A DNA stretch of 64,000 bases, taken from Epithemia pelagica (lineage: Eukaryota > Bacillariophyta > Bacillariophyceae > Surirellales > Surirellaceae). Below, piece after piece: positions 34,877 through 46,228 of the stretch. The translations under genes were made by a program, and so were the position numbers. The stretch is from positions 310,001 to 374,000 of the forward strand of contig OX337237.1 of NCBI GenBank assembly GCA_946965045.2. The letters are read 5' to 3'. Positions within the stretch are counted from its first letter, which is position 1. Each line of letters starts with the position of its first letter. The notes below the pieces were generated by a model. It saw nothing but the letters and a program-made list of their open reading frames with translations, was not told where the DNA came from and made no database searches.

Positions 34877-37009
34877 ATAGATTGCAATCATTACAATGTA
34901 GACAAACAAAACGTAACATGCTTCTCCTATGCCAATGAGAGTCGCGGAGTACTCCTAGGAGTATTTATCTAGGAGAAAGCTAGGACATCGGTAAAGTAGG
35001 TAGCTTTCCCTGGTACTGGGGGAGGGTCCGGTCGCGGTTGTTGGATCGAAATTTTCCGCAAAAGTCGGAGAAAACATGAATCCTTTCTCTCAAAATGCCA
35101 CAGGGTCCGGATTGCAGACACAGAACCTTGAATGTCGTTTTTCGTATTAGCCACATTCATTCCGATGGTTGGTTGATTTGACTATCCCGATGGAAGGGCG
35201 ATGGTATTGCTTTGGACGAGCTATTGCTATTATTTCTTTCCAAGACGATGATCTATTCCTCAAGCATGGAAGTGGCGATACATGGTCCATTATGAGAAAC
35301 ATTGGGTTGGCATAGCATAACAACTCGTTGAGGCGCCCCTTTGGTGCCGTGATTGGTGGCAATGCCAGAGCTGATGAGAATGCCACTGTCGTGACGACCA
35401 CCACCAGTAGTCGACGCGGAGTCAAGTCGAACTTTTGGCTCAGCGCAACACCGACATGCTCATTTATTCCGTCGCACATTCCCTATTCCGTCCCTGTGGA
35501 CCCACCGTTGCTTTTTGATCGATAATCCAACAGTGTCGATTGTTTCGCGTCGTTTTGCTCGCCGCATTTGATTTCCCAGTACAACTATGGACAGTTCCCG
35601 CGGTCGCGTCGCTTCTTGCTGGTATAATGATGCCTTGGCATTGGATGATTATTATTGGCAAGTGACTATCAATGGAGGGTTTGATGGTTCATGCGACAGT
35701 GTCACAAGGAGGAATAAACAGCAATCACATCAATCATACTAGTAGCTCTTCTAGGACCACGACGACATTTGCCTCACGATGTTCTCATTTCCGATATGGA
35801 GGAGAATGTAGATAGAAGTAGTCGTTCGTGGCGTGATCCGACCACAATCCGAATTGCTTCTCAACGCACCAGGATGAAGCTTGCTGGAACCTTGGAACCG
35901 CTTTTGGCGCACGACTACGCGTAATCAGAAAGGACCCAAACAGTGACTTGTGGTGATATAAATACTCCTAGAAAGCACGGACCGTCCACAGGTTTCTTAT
36001 GTTTATACCGGATTGGCAGTGGTACCTAGTACGTAGTTGTTCTATCTTCTTAACGCCGTTAAGATATTATGCGATACAAAGTGCCTCTCCACGCAACAAG
36101 ATCATGCAGCAGCAGGTGCGGATGTGTAAACCGGTATTGGTCCAAGATTGGCAGCAGTGGATGCCAACGAGTGAACCAGTTACTACTACGGCAGTTACTG
36201 AAAGCACGTTCGACGTGTTCTTTCTTCTTTCTCACAATTTTGCTCTCTTAGGCAGTGGCATGATCGCAGCGGCTGGCTACCGAGCTCTGGCACGCTCATA
36301 TTCTCAGAGATAGCTCCAAGGCTAAAAGTCATTCCTTATAAACAATACATCTAGGGCTCACTTGACGATTAGGTCTCTAAGAAGCTACAACCTAGTACAT
36401 CATTTTGGACTTGGTCCGCGATCCAGTACAGTTCGTTTTGGTTTCAGCAATTTGCCCGAGATGGATTGATTCTTGATTCTTCGTTTCTCTCACGAACTAC
36501 CATAATATTCTTCTTGTCTCCAGACTTCCTTGGTTCGATTTAGGTTCGACAATCAACTATGAGTGATGCGTGTTGCTAAATAATGGTTCATATTTCAATT
36601 ATTGACGATTGATAATGTAAAACGTACAATGGTGTATGCCCAAATCCCCACAACCCGTAATCAATAATCAATAACCGAAAATAGATTACCCAGCCCAAAA
36701 GAGCATGGACATCCCCCTATCCGATAATTGGCCATAGTCGAGGATGAGTAGCCTTATGTTTGTTTTACTCCTATGTTGGGTAGCCAATAGCTATACTCCT
36801 CCTAGGAGTACCAGTTACTGGTTAGAGCTATATATTATTGGGTTTTCCTGATGAAGGACGAAAACAACAAACAACCCACGGGATTGTAAACAAAAAATAA
36901 TACTCTGTTGTGGTGAAACACAAAAGTTTTCTTGCGACGTATCACGTGCATGCTCATAATTTTTTTTCCTTTTGCGACGACTTCTGTTTTTGAATCAAAC
37001 CACCACACC
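34877..37009. other. Intergenic with a degenerate duplicated segment
   Basis: Mostly non-coding. About 35300-35720 is a diverged copy of 32330-32710, recognisable by GAGTCAAGT, the ATTCCGTC-type phrase and the ATGCGACAGTGTCACAAGG end. The remainder has no supported gene. Confidence 0.45.
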
Positions 37010-37690
37010 ATGTATATCCAAACAAGTGACGCTTCTCTTCACTCGACAGGTTCTACCATGACAACATCTCTTGTCGGGGCAGAATGTAAGTCGTCATCAC
37101 ACGACTGTACCATTCAAAAACGTGTCCGATTTGACGAACGATACAATCAAATCTTTGTCAACCATGGTCGATATGCCGAAGATTGTCACGAAACTTGGTA
37201 CGATGAGGACGACTATGATGACATGCGAGCATATAACAGATTCGTTATGGCTCACTTTCAACGACAAGAACCAAATGAACGACCACAAGAAGAAGATGCC
37301 AAGAACATGCTTCCAAACCAAGCAACAATTCTGCGTTCACTCTTTTATGTGGTCACATCGATTCGATATGAGGTGGGCGATGTCACCTCCATTCTCTCAC
37401 CTGCCTTGTCCAATCAATTGACTGCCTTGTATACCGGCAGTAGCAATGCGGCTATGGAATTGATTGGATTGGAACTCCATGTTGACAAGAGATTGAAACA
37501 AGAGGCACAGGCTCGAAGAGAAGCCATTCAAGAAGTTGTCTACGATGTCCAAAAGGAATACGACCGTGGTCTCTGGACGGATGAGGAACTTCAACGTGAA
37601 TTGCGAGACTGTTGTCTCAATCATTCTCAAGCATTTGGCCTGTTTGCACAACTTCAAGCCTTGGCTCAACTTGGAGCGATAGACTTCTGA
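37010..37690 (+). CDS. VRF-family protein 3
   Basis: 226 aa from the ATG at 37010, giving MYIQTSDASLHSTGSTMTT, which matches the neighbouring paralogs. Block 1: KRVRFDERYNQIFVNHGRYA, EDCHETWYDEDDYDDMRAYN. Block 2: AAMELIGLELHVDKRLKQEA, then a helical C-terminus (ELRDCCLNHSQAFGLFAQLQ). No membrane segment. It is a tandem paralog of proteins 2 and 4. Function unknown. Confidence 0.85.
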   Translation: MYIQTSDASLHSTGSTMTTSLVGAECKSSSHDCTIQKRVRFDERYNQIFVNHGRYAEDCHETWYDEDDYDDMRAYNRFVMAHFQRQEPNERPQEEDAKNMLPNQATILRSLFYVVTSIRYEVGDVTSILSPALSNQLTALYTGSSNAAMELIGLELHVDKRLKQEAQARREAIQEVVYDVQKEYDRGLWTDEELQRELRDCCLNHSQAFGLFAQLQALAQLGAIDF

Positions 37691-39269
37691 ATCCACGAAA
37701 CCATCCTTTTGTAAGGTGCTGGATCCTTGTAACATCAGTAGTAACTCTAGAGTGCGATATATACTTTGTGTAACAGACAGGACTATGGCGGTCCGTCATA
37801 TTAAGACAACTCTGCCTACCAAGCAGAAGTACCAAACAATCGCTGGTAACTGCTGCTCTATGTGAGCATCCGTCAAAGATGAATGCTGCGGTTTTTGACG
37901 ATCGAGGAGAACTGGTCTCACCGCCTTATTCTTTTTCGGAGAATGATGGTACCAGGACTCAGGTATCGAGTGATGTTAGACCACAGAACCCATGACGTTT
38001 TACGAACACCGATATGGAGTACGAGCAGTACCTAGCTAGAGTTGGTCTATCATATTATCATTATCCCAGTTGCCTTCTATCAACCCGCTAAAACCATGGC
38101 AATGATGCCGTCGTAATGAGGAAACCAGTTTTGGTGCGCAAGACTACTATAATAGGACACCCACAAAACGTGATACCATATCATGAGAGATCCTGAGATG
38201 GAAACAACTCAACAAGTGACTGATGGCGGTGTCCCATAACGAAAGTGTGAACATGATTCCCAAAGAGTCGCTCGTTCCCATTATGGATTGTAAAAGTAGT
38301 ACTACCCTGTTATGATGATAGTGATACTAGGTGGTCTATCAGCCCACCACAAGATCACGCAGTGCGGCTGCCTGGTTAACGAAAAACCGGTATCGGCTCA
38401 AGACTAGATAAAACACACAACGGCAGATCTTGAACCGTGAGAGAGCACGGTGTGCCACAAGGACTTTAGGTGTGCCACACCGAACGCAAGGTCGACGTGT
38501 TTCTTTCTGCACACGATAGCGTGCAATGGCTGCCTTCCTATAGTACGACTCTTAACAATAATACACCGAGGGGTTCTCCCTACGAATCGGCCGCTAAACC
38601 GGTTTCGAGAACTGGATGGTTGCTGGTTCACAAGAAAAAACATTCGGATATTGTGTGGTCTAGATTCACATACAATTTTTATCCGAACCATCCCAACAAA
38701 CATATAAATAACGGAGCCCGGATTATCTCCTGTGTTGCGTGGTAGGGAGATGTCCGACCGAGCAAAAAAGCATAGGTATTATGACTTATGACATGTTATC
38801 TGCTAGTATGGTTGGGGCTGCAGGCTGAAAGCATGATGCATGATGGATGATGGCTTCTCTCTTCTCTTGGTTGCACGTGGCACTGGCACGTAACACGTAA
38901 CACGTAACACGTAACACTACTATACCTAGCTAGTAGGCACTACGCCAACTTCGTGAACACTGAAATCGGTATTGTGTATTGTGAATAATTAGGGGGGAGT
39001 AATTGTAGTAGTTAGTAGTTGGCTGGTGCTGGCACACGAATCCTACGAATACAGTAGTGGGTTAGAGTCAGAAGAAGTAAGTAAGCGATATATGGAAAAA
39101 TAATATTGCAACGTCGAGATTTTAAACGGGATTGTTGTTGTCATGGCAAATGCCGAACCAACTCTAGTCGTAAAACGTTGTCTCCTTCTCGTTGTTTCTC
39201 GTGTCTCTTTTTCTGGGGTCCTACTCTTCTCATAAATTTCAGTGTGCAATTTGTCCAACAACAGCCATC
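37691..39269. other. Intergenic with a 7-bp tandem repeat
   Basis: 1.6 kb without a supported gene. A CACGTAA unit is repeated four times at 38887-38914. The short frames between 38404 and 38745 show no domain. Confidence 0.45.
38887..38917. repeat. (CACGTAA)4 tandem repeat
   Basis: Four exact units plus CAC. Each unit contains CACGT, the core of the G-box-like CACGTG site, but the last base differs. Confidence 0.9.
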
Positions 39270-39932
39270 ATGTACGACCTCCAAACAATTGACGATTCGG
39301 TTCACTCGACCGGTTCCACCATTCGGACAACCGCAGCCTCATCTAAGTCTTTTGGTTCGTCGTCCACAAGAACCATTCCAAACAAGAAGCGGGTGCGTTT
39401 TGACGAACGATACAATCAAAGCTTTGCCAACCATGACAGATATGCCGAAGACTGTCATGAAACGTGGTACGATCAGGACGACTACGACGACATGCGAGCC
39501 TATAATCGAATGTTGGTGGCTCGATTGCAACGACAAGAAGAACCACAAGACAAGAATGACGCTATCGAAATTTTACGTTCAACCTTGCATTTGGTCAAAT
39601 CGATTCGACATGTAGTGGACGATGCCACCACCATTCTTACACCTGTCGTGTCCAAACAATTGGCAACCTTGTATACCGGTAGCGATGCGGCTTTGGAGTT
39701 GATTGGATTGGAACTCCATGTGGACAAGCGATTGAAACAAGAGGCACGAATCCGGAGAGAAGCCATTCAAGATGTGGTCTACGATATCCAAACGGAACAC
39801 GACCGTGGTCTCTTTTTGAACAATGAAGAATTGCAATGTGAATTGCGAGACTGTTGTCTCAATTATTCTCAAGCCCTTGGTCTGTTTGCACAATTGCAAG
39901 CGCTGGCACAACTTGCGGCGGGAGACTGCTGA
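39270..39932 (+). CDS. VRF-family protein 4
   Basis: 220 aa from the ATG at 39270 (MYDLQTIDDSVHSTGSTIRT). Block 1: KKRVRFDERYNQSFANHDRY, EDCHETWYDQDDYDDMRAYN. Block 2: AALELIGLELHVDKRLKQEA and REAIQDVVYDIQTEHDRG, then the C-terminal helix LRDCCLNYSQALGLFAQLQ. Closest to protein 3, so the two are recent tandem duplicates. Function unknown. Confidence 0.85.
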   Translation: MYDLQTIDDSVHSTGSTIRTTAASSKSFGSSSTRTIPNKKRVRFDERYNQSFANHDRYAEDCHETWYDQDDYDDMRAYNRMLVARLQRQEEPQDKNDAIEILRSTLHLVKSIRHVVDDATTILTPVVSKQLATLYTGSDAALELIGLELHVDKRLKQEARIRREAIQDVVYDIQTEHDRGLFLNNEELQCELRDCCLNYSQALGLFAQLQALAQLAAGDC

Positions 39933-40772
39933 GTCCAAGAAATTGTGTGTTGGTGTGGACTCTTCTTGAGAAGAAACAAAAGAAGTGTTGTTTCCTCATT
40001 GTAAAACTTGTGTAATACTACCAATCCAATACTAGAGAATGTGATTTATGGACAAGTACATTTTGCAGGGAGTCACTCCTATATTGGGGCGACGGAAACC
40101 AGAAAAGCGCCCGCTATGGACGAGAATCGATTCCACATCTTGACATTGCAAAAGCAGAAACACGACCATGGTTACTGGACAGATCATCTGCATGGAATTG
40201 CGATAGTGTTTTCTTAACTACTAGGCTTGGTGGTGTGGGCACAATTTGCAGGAACCAATGGAATGGAACCATGTACAAAACTTGTCGACAAACTATAGGC
40301 GACAATGATTGGAATACAGCATGTACTGCGACAATCGATCGATCTTCGTTCCTCCGTATCATGGTGTGTAGGATGGGTAGCTACCCATCCGATTGATCTG
40401 AGATTTATGTGGGAGGAATTTGGGGGATGCAGTCGCGGTTTTGATGGATCGAAATTTCCCCGTCTCAACTCTCAACGCATCTCATTGTGTCCCATGAGAG
40501 CGAATCGATGGTTCGTGTCAAGGACTGCACTGTAACTATATGTATCCATTGAATCGGTTGAAGAAACATGTTGATGTACTACGACGCTGGATGATGAGGT
40601 GGTGTGGAAGCGCAAGTGGTCGGTGGTGGTGGTGGCTCTCCAATACTTCTTCATATTTTTGAGTGTGGTGAATGGTTGCAGTTGTGTGTGGTGGACAACG
40701 ATTCTCGGCTTGTTTTTTTTTTTGGTTGTACATTGAATCCGGTTTGGTTTCGTCGCCCTTGTAACGTATACC
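39933..40772. other. Intergenic between VRF proteins 4 and 5
   Basis: No gene is supported. The palindrome-like GTAGGATGGGTAGCTACCCATCC occurs near 40366-40389, a short inverted repeat with arms GGATGGGTAGC and GCTACCCATCC. Confidence 0.45.
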
Positions 40773-41771
40773 ATGGTCCTGCAACTCTCCGCTGCCAAGG
40801 GGGATATCCTGCGAATAACGTTGGAACACCAGGTGTCGTCGTCGTCTCTACTGGTGTCCACCACCGAATTGTCTTGTACTGATCCGTGTCCTAGAAGTAC
40901 TGGTTCTCCTTGCCCTGCTGCAACAACCATGCCCCATTCGTTAGCCACCCCACCACCATTTCCCACATCAACAAGTCCTTGTGTCCCACGAGGACGACGA
41001 CGGGTTTCCTTTGAGGAAGGGAACAATCAAAGTTATCCACCACCATTCCATGGTCAAGACGACGACACTAGGATCCACAACACGTGGTACACCCTAGAAG
41101 AGTATCAACAAATGCGATGCGACATGAAACGAACCATTCAGCAATTGCAACGCACGACCCGTACCATGACATCACCCAAGCAACAACCACAACCCTCCTC
41201 CTACCACCACAAGCACGAAGAAGAAAAACAAGCCGAACACGATCGTCGTCGTCATCAGTGCTTGTAAGTATCCTTGCCCGAAATTTTGGCATTCATTTTT
41301 GACATGATTGTCATGTCGACCGACTATGGTACTACATTCGACCACGAGGAGGAAGAATACGAAGATGAAGACGAACAAGACCAAGAGGATCTATCTTCCT
41401 GTTTGTTATCCCATGAGATCGACAAAGTCTTTCGTCTCTTGTACAACAACAGCAACAACACATCTCCAGATAATAATGACGATGACGATGACGATGACAC
41501 TTTATTCTTGTACGAATTGATTGGTCTGGAACGTCAAGTTCAACCAGGATTGCGACATGAAGTCAAGGATCGACGAGACCACCTGCACCATGTCGTGTGG
41601 GAGATTCAACACGATTGCCATACCGGATACTTGTCGCCTGACAAAGGTTCGTCGGAATTGCAACGTTCCTGTCGTCTCTGGTCGCGGGCCTTGACACTGT
41701 TTGCCACCAGTCAAGCCAAGGCCGTGGCGGCGGCGAGTACTACGACGCCTACAACTACAACAATGAGATAG
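40773..41771 (+). pseudogene. VRF-family protein 5, split into two frames
   Basis: The first frame (40773-41267) carries a diverged block 1: RRRVSFEEGNNQSYPPPFHG, then NTWYTLEEYQQMRCDMKRT. It ends at TAA inside a perfect-looking donor GTAAGT (41264). The second frame (to 41771) carries block 2: LYELIGLERQVQPGLRHEVK, then acidic/helical sequence and SRLWSRALTLFATSQAKAVA-like residues. A single intron would be expected, but with that donor no AG up to about 41430 restores frame. Either the true splice sites are non-standard or the gene has lost a base or two. The start could also be the later ATG at about 40929. Typed as pseudogene only because frame could not be restored. Confidence 0.55.
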
Positions 41772-42194
41772 TAGTGGCTTCTTCATAGTAGAAACAGGGG
41801 ATAAGAGAAGTGAATCGAACATAAGATGACCATAATGTCAACAGGGACGGTGTTTGTGTAGAATGGGATACATTGTTACAACGACCCTGTTTGAAAAGTC
41901 TAAAGACACAGCACGGTCCTCCAACAGGAGGTGTATATTTTCTGTCCTCCGTGCGTAGCGTAATTTTGGCCTCTTGTTTTTTTCCTAGTACAAATGTTTT
42001 TTCCCACCATCGCTCTCTAGTAGAAACATATTCTCAAACGCAAAGCAATATAGTATGATGGTGCAACTCTGTATTTAGATGATGATATAGTTGTAGTTGT
42101 TGTAGAAGTATCTCCCCTCCATTCTTCTTTTGCGTCCCCTGACCTTCCCTCCCCTCCTATTCACACATGTGTGCCCGATTCCTGTTCTTGTTTT
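41772..42194. other. Convergent intergenic region
   Basis: 3' ends of VRF protein 5 (+) and the repeat protein (-). No feature is recognised. Confidence 0.4.
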
Positions 42195-45100
42195 CTATTG
42201 TGTGCCACCACCACCATTTCCACCCAATTTGGATCCATATTTGGCATCCAACAAGAATTTGGGACCGACCGGGACAGTCACGGACCGACGTCGTGTCGAT
42301 GTGGATCGAAACGTGTTGGTACTGGTGACGGTCGCCGAATCATCGACATCGCCATACACACTATTGGTGCCACTCGCACTACTTCCGGGCGTGATTTTTT
42401 TGCTCCCATACTTGGCATCCAACAAGAATTTGGGACCGACCGGCACGGTCGTGGACCGATGTCGTGTCGACGTGGATCGGAACGTGTTGATGCTGGTGAC
42501 CGTCGCCGAATCATCCACATCGCCATACACACTGGCACCACCACTCACACTACTTCCGGGTGTAATTTTTTTGCTCCCATACTTGGCATCCAACAAAAAT
42601 TTGGGGCCGACGGGCACGGTCGTGGAACGACGGGAGGTGACACTAGCGGCCATGCTGCGTCGACTCGTGACAGTCGCTGTATCATCGTCGAATCCCGAAT
42701 GACTGTGGTGTGGATGAAAGTGATCTCGACTATTGCCGGGGACGGTGGTTTTGACTCCATACTTGGCATCCAATCGGAATTTGGGTGCCACGGCCACCGT
42801 CGTGGTACGACGAGTGCTCCGAGACGGTTTGGGTTGCACCAATTTGGAGGTACTACTTGTTGACTCCATGACGGGAACGGGTTTGGTTCCATATTTGGAT
42901 TCCAACATGAATTTGGGACCCACGGGGACAGTCGGTCCACGAGGTTTGCTCGAGACGCGTTTGGGTTCCACAGTTGCCGTAGTTGCAGTCGTCATGGAGG
43001 CTCGACTTCGTTTCGAAGTGGCAAATTTGGGCGATTGAGGACGAGTCGGAACAAAGTCGGTTCCATATTTGCGCCGGGCCACGGCGGTAGCCGAAGTGCT
43101 CACGGATGTGACCGAAGCACCCGATGGAGATGTTTTACTACCACTTCCACCGTGCGGTTGCATGTACAAATAGCGTTCCGAAAGAGGAATGCGGCGTGGC
43201 GTTTTGATGCTGCTCCGTGGCTTGCCACCACTACTAGTTGCCGTAGTAGTAGTGCTGGTTTTCGGAGGTTTGGCCTTTTTCTTGGACGTTTCCGTCGTCG
43301 TAGTACTGGATGGCGACTTGCCCTCTTGTTGTTTTTGACGACGACGTTGTTGGGACAAGAGTGTGGCGGCCGATATTTTGCGTTGTGGAGGCGCTTTTGT
43401 TGTCGTCGTCGTCGTGGATGACCCGTTCCCAGAAGCAGCAATCAAGGATCGTCCCCGCACATTGGGAGCATTTTCCTTGGTCAACATCACGGGAGAGTGT
43501 TGTTGTTGCTGCTGCTGCTTTTGTTTGAGAGCACGCGAATGCACTCGCGCTCGTGCCCGTGCTTGTCCTTCTTCGGGGGACATCATCATGGTGCGTGAGG
43601 AGGAGGATGAAGCACTGGTGGTTGGTGGGGGCGAGGAAAAGGGCAGGGTACCAGTTCTACTACTCGTAGTAGAAGGGATACCACTGGTGGTTCCTCCTCG
43701 CTTGGTGGCAGCGACAGCAGCACGTTGCATGGTAGGAATCGAACTCGTGCGAGGACCGTTTCGTTGCGTGGTCGATTTGGAAGTGCTGCTGGAGGTAGTG
43801 GCAGTTGATCGTCTCGACGCCGCCGAAATAAATGTCGTTCTTGATGCCGAACGAGAAGGACTATTGCTTGTATTTTTTGACGTAGAAGTTTTGGGTGTTG
43901 TCATCGTAGAAGTAGTGGTTGAACGACGACCTCCCGACACTGGTTTGGATTTCGATGCGTCTGCTGCTGCTGCTGCCACGGGAGACGACAGTGGCGTATT
44001 GTTATTCGGATGGTGATTGGAATGCGACGGTGTCTTGCCCAATTCTTCATTCAAAATGGCATCAAAAAAGTCATCCTCGTCCAACGTATCGTCCAATGGT
44101 GGATTCTTCAAAGCGGATGCAGGCAATGGTTCTGGTTCTGGAATGGATTCATCAATGGGTATTGTTGTTGTTGTTGTTGTTGTATTCGCTTCCTGTTCTG
44201 GTCCACGAGCAGGAGTGACGCTGGTTGCCACAGGCGAGGCTACGACAGTCGAGACACTTGGACTTGCAGCCGCAGATGCTGCCGCATGGACAGGAGTATT
44301 GTTGGCAATGGGCGAGGGAATGGTCGTCACAGAAGGACTACTACTAGTTGCGATTCCACAATCCTCCATTTTCTTTTCCTCTTGTCGTGTCTCCAAATCG
44401 GCTGGTTCGTTGTTGGTATTTTTGTCCTTGTTGGGACTTGTCGTCGTCGTCATAGTAGTAGTAGTTGGCTCTGATTCGGGTTGCTGCTTGGCCAGTGGTT
44501 CGGCCGTTTCACTGCCACCCCCATCTTCATCCTCGCCTTCGGGAACCAAGGTAAGCGTCGCCGCAGCAGGAGTTGATGGAGGAGGTACTGCTTTGGTGGC
44601 TGGAGGCGTACGAACAACCGTGGTGGTGGCTTGCACAAACTCCACAACATTCGTTGGAGCCGAAGTAGGAGCCTCGATAGGTTTGGTCTTTTTGGCATTC
44701 TCTTCTTCTTGCGATGGCGTGGGAGAGGGAGGGAGGGACAAGTTGGAGGGAACCGGTGCGGGGGAGGATTCCTGAATGAGATTCAGGACGGTATGAAGCA
44801 CCGTTTCTTGTTCGGCAAAGAGCGATTCGGGATACTGGGTTTCTTCTTCTTCGTCATTATCCTCATTGTCATGTGCGGATTCCTCCGTTGGTGGTTGGTG
44901 AGAAGGTGGTGGTGGTTCGACCGCCGCGACCGGAGTAGAAGCAGGAGCCGCCATAAGGTGATGGGGCAAGTCTGGTACTTCTTCGTCCAAATCTTGCGAG
45001 GCATTGGTCATCATCATGGCACAGGAGGAGGAGGGACTGGCCATGCTCCAGGGCGGCAGCTGTTGGCCATGGTGATTGGAATACAAGTGCGACTGTTGCT

Positions 45101-45431
45101 TGTTGTGGTTGCTCGTATTGCCCAGGGGAGTGGTCAATTTCATGGCGAGACATTGTTCCAATTGTCGTTCTTGTTCGGCAAAGACCGATTTGGGATATTC
45201 GTGAGGAGCCATGTGTTCCTCATCGTCGTCTTCCGTAGTACTAGTGGGAGGAAGGGAAGAAGATGCATGTTCGTCAACTCCTTCGTCCAAGGAGTTGCCC
45301 TTCAAACCTGGATGCGATTCGTCTTGTTGCAAAGGACTTTGCGTATCAATCACCAACGACGACGATGTCGATGAGACAAGGGAAGAAGGAGACGCCATGG
45401 CAGTATTGGGAGAGGGAATGGTGGTCGCCAT
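42195..45431 (-). CDS. Ser/Thr/Pro-rich protein with VPVGPKF repeats
   Basis: 1078 aa from the ATG at 45431. The protein is nearly all low complexity and probably disordered. The N-terminal third has two copies of an acidic motif, EYPKSVFAEQERQLEQCL and QYPESLFAEQETVLHTVL. The middle is Ser/Thr/Arg-rich and basic (phosphorylation is plausible). The C-terminal ~230 residues hold six or more copies of a unit around VPVGPKFLLDAKYG (variants VPVGPKFMLESKYG, VAVAPKFRLDAKYG), spaced by GDVDDSATVTS-type linkers. A single earlier unit near RKYGTDFVPTRPQSPKFA may belong too. No family is recognised; a filament- or microtubule-binding role would fit basic repeats but is speculation. Confidence 0.8.
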   Translation of the reverse strand: MATTIPSPNTAMASPSSLVSSTSSSLVIDTQSPLQQDESHPGLKGNSLDEGVDEHASSSLPPTSTTEDDDEEHMAPHEYPKSVFAEQERQLEQCLAMKLTTPLGNTSNHNKQQSHLYSNHHGQQLPPWSMASPSSSCAMMMTNASQDLDEEVPDLPHHLMAAPASTPVAAVEPPPPSHQPPTEESAHDNEDNDEEEETQYPESLFAEQETVLHTVLNLIQESSPAPVPSNLSLPPSPTPSQEEENAKKTKPIEAPTSAPTNVVEFVQATTTVVRTPPATKAVPPPSTPAAATLTLVPEGEDEDGGGSETAEPLAKQQPESEPTTTTMTTTTSPNKDKNTNNEPADLETRQEEKKMEDCGIATSSSPSVTTIPSPIANNTPVHAAASAAASPSVSTVVASPVATSVTPARGPEQEANTTTTTTTIPIDESIPEPEPLPASALKNPPLDDTLDEDDFFDAILNEELGKTPSHSNHHPNNNTPLSSPVAAAAADASKSKPVSGGRRSTTTSTMTTPKTSTSKNTSNSPSRSASRTTFISAASRRSTATTSSSTSKSTTQRNGPRTSSIPTMQRAAVAATKRGGTTSGIPSTTSSRTGTLPFSSPPPTTSASSSSSRTMMMSPEEGQARARARVHSRALKQKQQQQQQHSPVMLTKENAPNVRGRSLIAASGNGSSTTTTTTKAPPQRKISAATLLSQQRRRQKQQEGKSPSSTTTTETSKKKAKPPKTSTTTTATSSGGKPRSSIKTPRRIPLSERYLYMQPHGGSGSKTSPSGASVTSVSTSATAVARRKYGTDFVPTRPQSPKFATSKRSRASMTTATTATVEPKRVSSKPRGPTVPVGPKFMLESKYGTKPVPVMESTSSTSKLVQPKPSRSTRRTTTVAVAPKFRLDAKYGVKTTVPGNSRDHFHPHHSHSGFDDDTATVTSRRSMAASVTSRRSTTVPVGPKFLLDAKYGSKKITPGSSVSGGASVYGDVDDSATVTSINTFRSTSTRHRSTTVPVGPKFLLDAKYGSKKITPGSSASGTNSVYGDVDDSATVTSTNTFRSTSTRRRSVTVPVGPKFLLDAKYGSKLGGNGGGGTQ

Positions 45432-46228
45432 GATCACACAACACAAACACACGCCTCAATTTCAATCAATCTGCAATCAATCAATGCAATCAATCCGACG
45501 AAACCAGAGAGAAGGGGGGACTCCAAAAACGACACTGAGAAACACACAAACGTATAGAGCAGATCCTCAAACGAAAAATGCCTCGATATATAATATTGTT
45601 GCGTGATCTGGTATCTCCCTTACGGCCCTTGTTGTTGTTGCGTCTCGGGTACGAGAAGAATCTGGTGTGGTGGTGGTGTGATTCCTTCCTTCCGTCCACC
45701 AGGTTGTCGTTGTCGTTGTCGTTGTCGTTATCGTTGTTGGTCTCGCTGTCGCTGCTGGTTTGCTTCCGCTCTCGCAGAATTGGACAAACGGTAATGTGTC
45801 TTACTCTGTACAAAAGTGTACGACTAACCCTCAAACTGTACGCTGTCACGCTAACGTTCCAGGCGAACGGCTGGCGAGGATCGTCCGGCGTTTTGTCGAT
45901 GGCTGGCGATTCGCGTGACGCCGCACGGACGGACGGAATCTGGCGCCGATGTGACACGACGCACGCACGCCGTGGCTGTTCCCGCGGCGGTGGTGGAGGT
46001 GGAGGTGGTGGAGGAGGTGGAGGTGGTCGCCCAATCAAGATGGTCCATGGACAACGACAACAACGACAACGACGAAGTATACTCCAGTCGTCTTGTTCCT
46101 TTGCGTGGTTTGGTCCTGCTCTGTATTGACTCCCCCGTTCTCTCTCCAAGAAACAATCATCCTCCTACGATCATTACACAGTATCCTTTCTACCACAATC
46201 GACAACAACAACAACAACAACAACAAGC
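45432..46228. promoter_or_regulatory. Divergent intergenic region (shared 5' flank)
   Basis: Lies between two divergently oriented genes, so it must contain both promoters. Low complexity dominates: GTTGTC repeats at about 45704-45740, GGTGGA repeats at about 45988-46029 and (AAC)n at about 46205-46226, next to the + strand ATG. No specific site can be named. Confidence 0.5.

Noticed and set aside
43363-45374. Long hydrophobic + strand frames opposite the VPVGPKF protein
   Set aside because: Reverse reading of Ser/Thr/Asp codons gives Val/Gly/Ile strings; the minus frame is far longer and has repeats.
45490-46149. 219-codon minus frame with a long poly-Pro run
   Set aside because: Caused by GGT/GGA low complexity in a divergent promoter region; no recognised domain.
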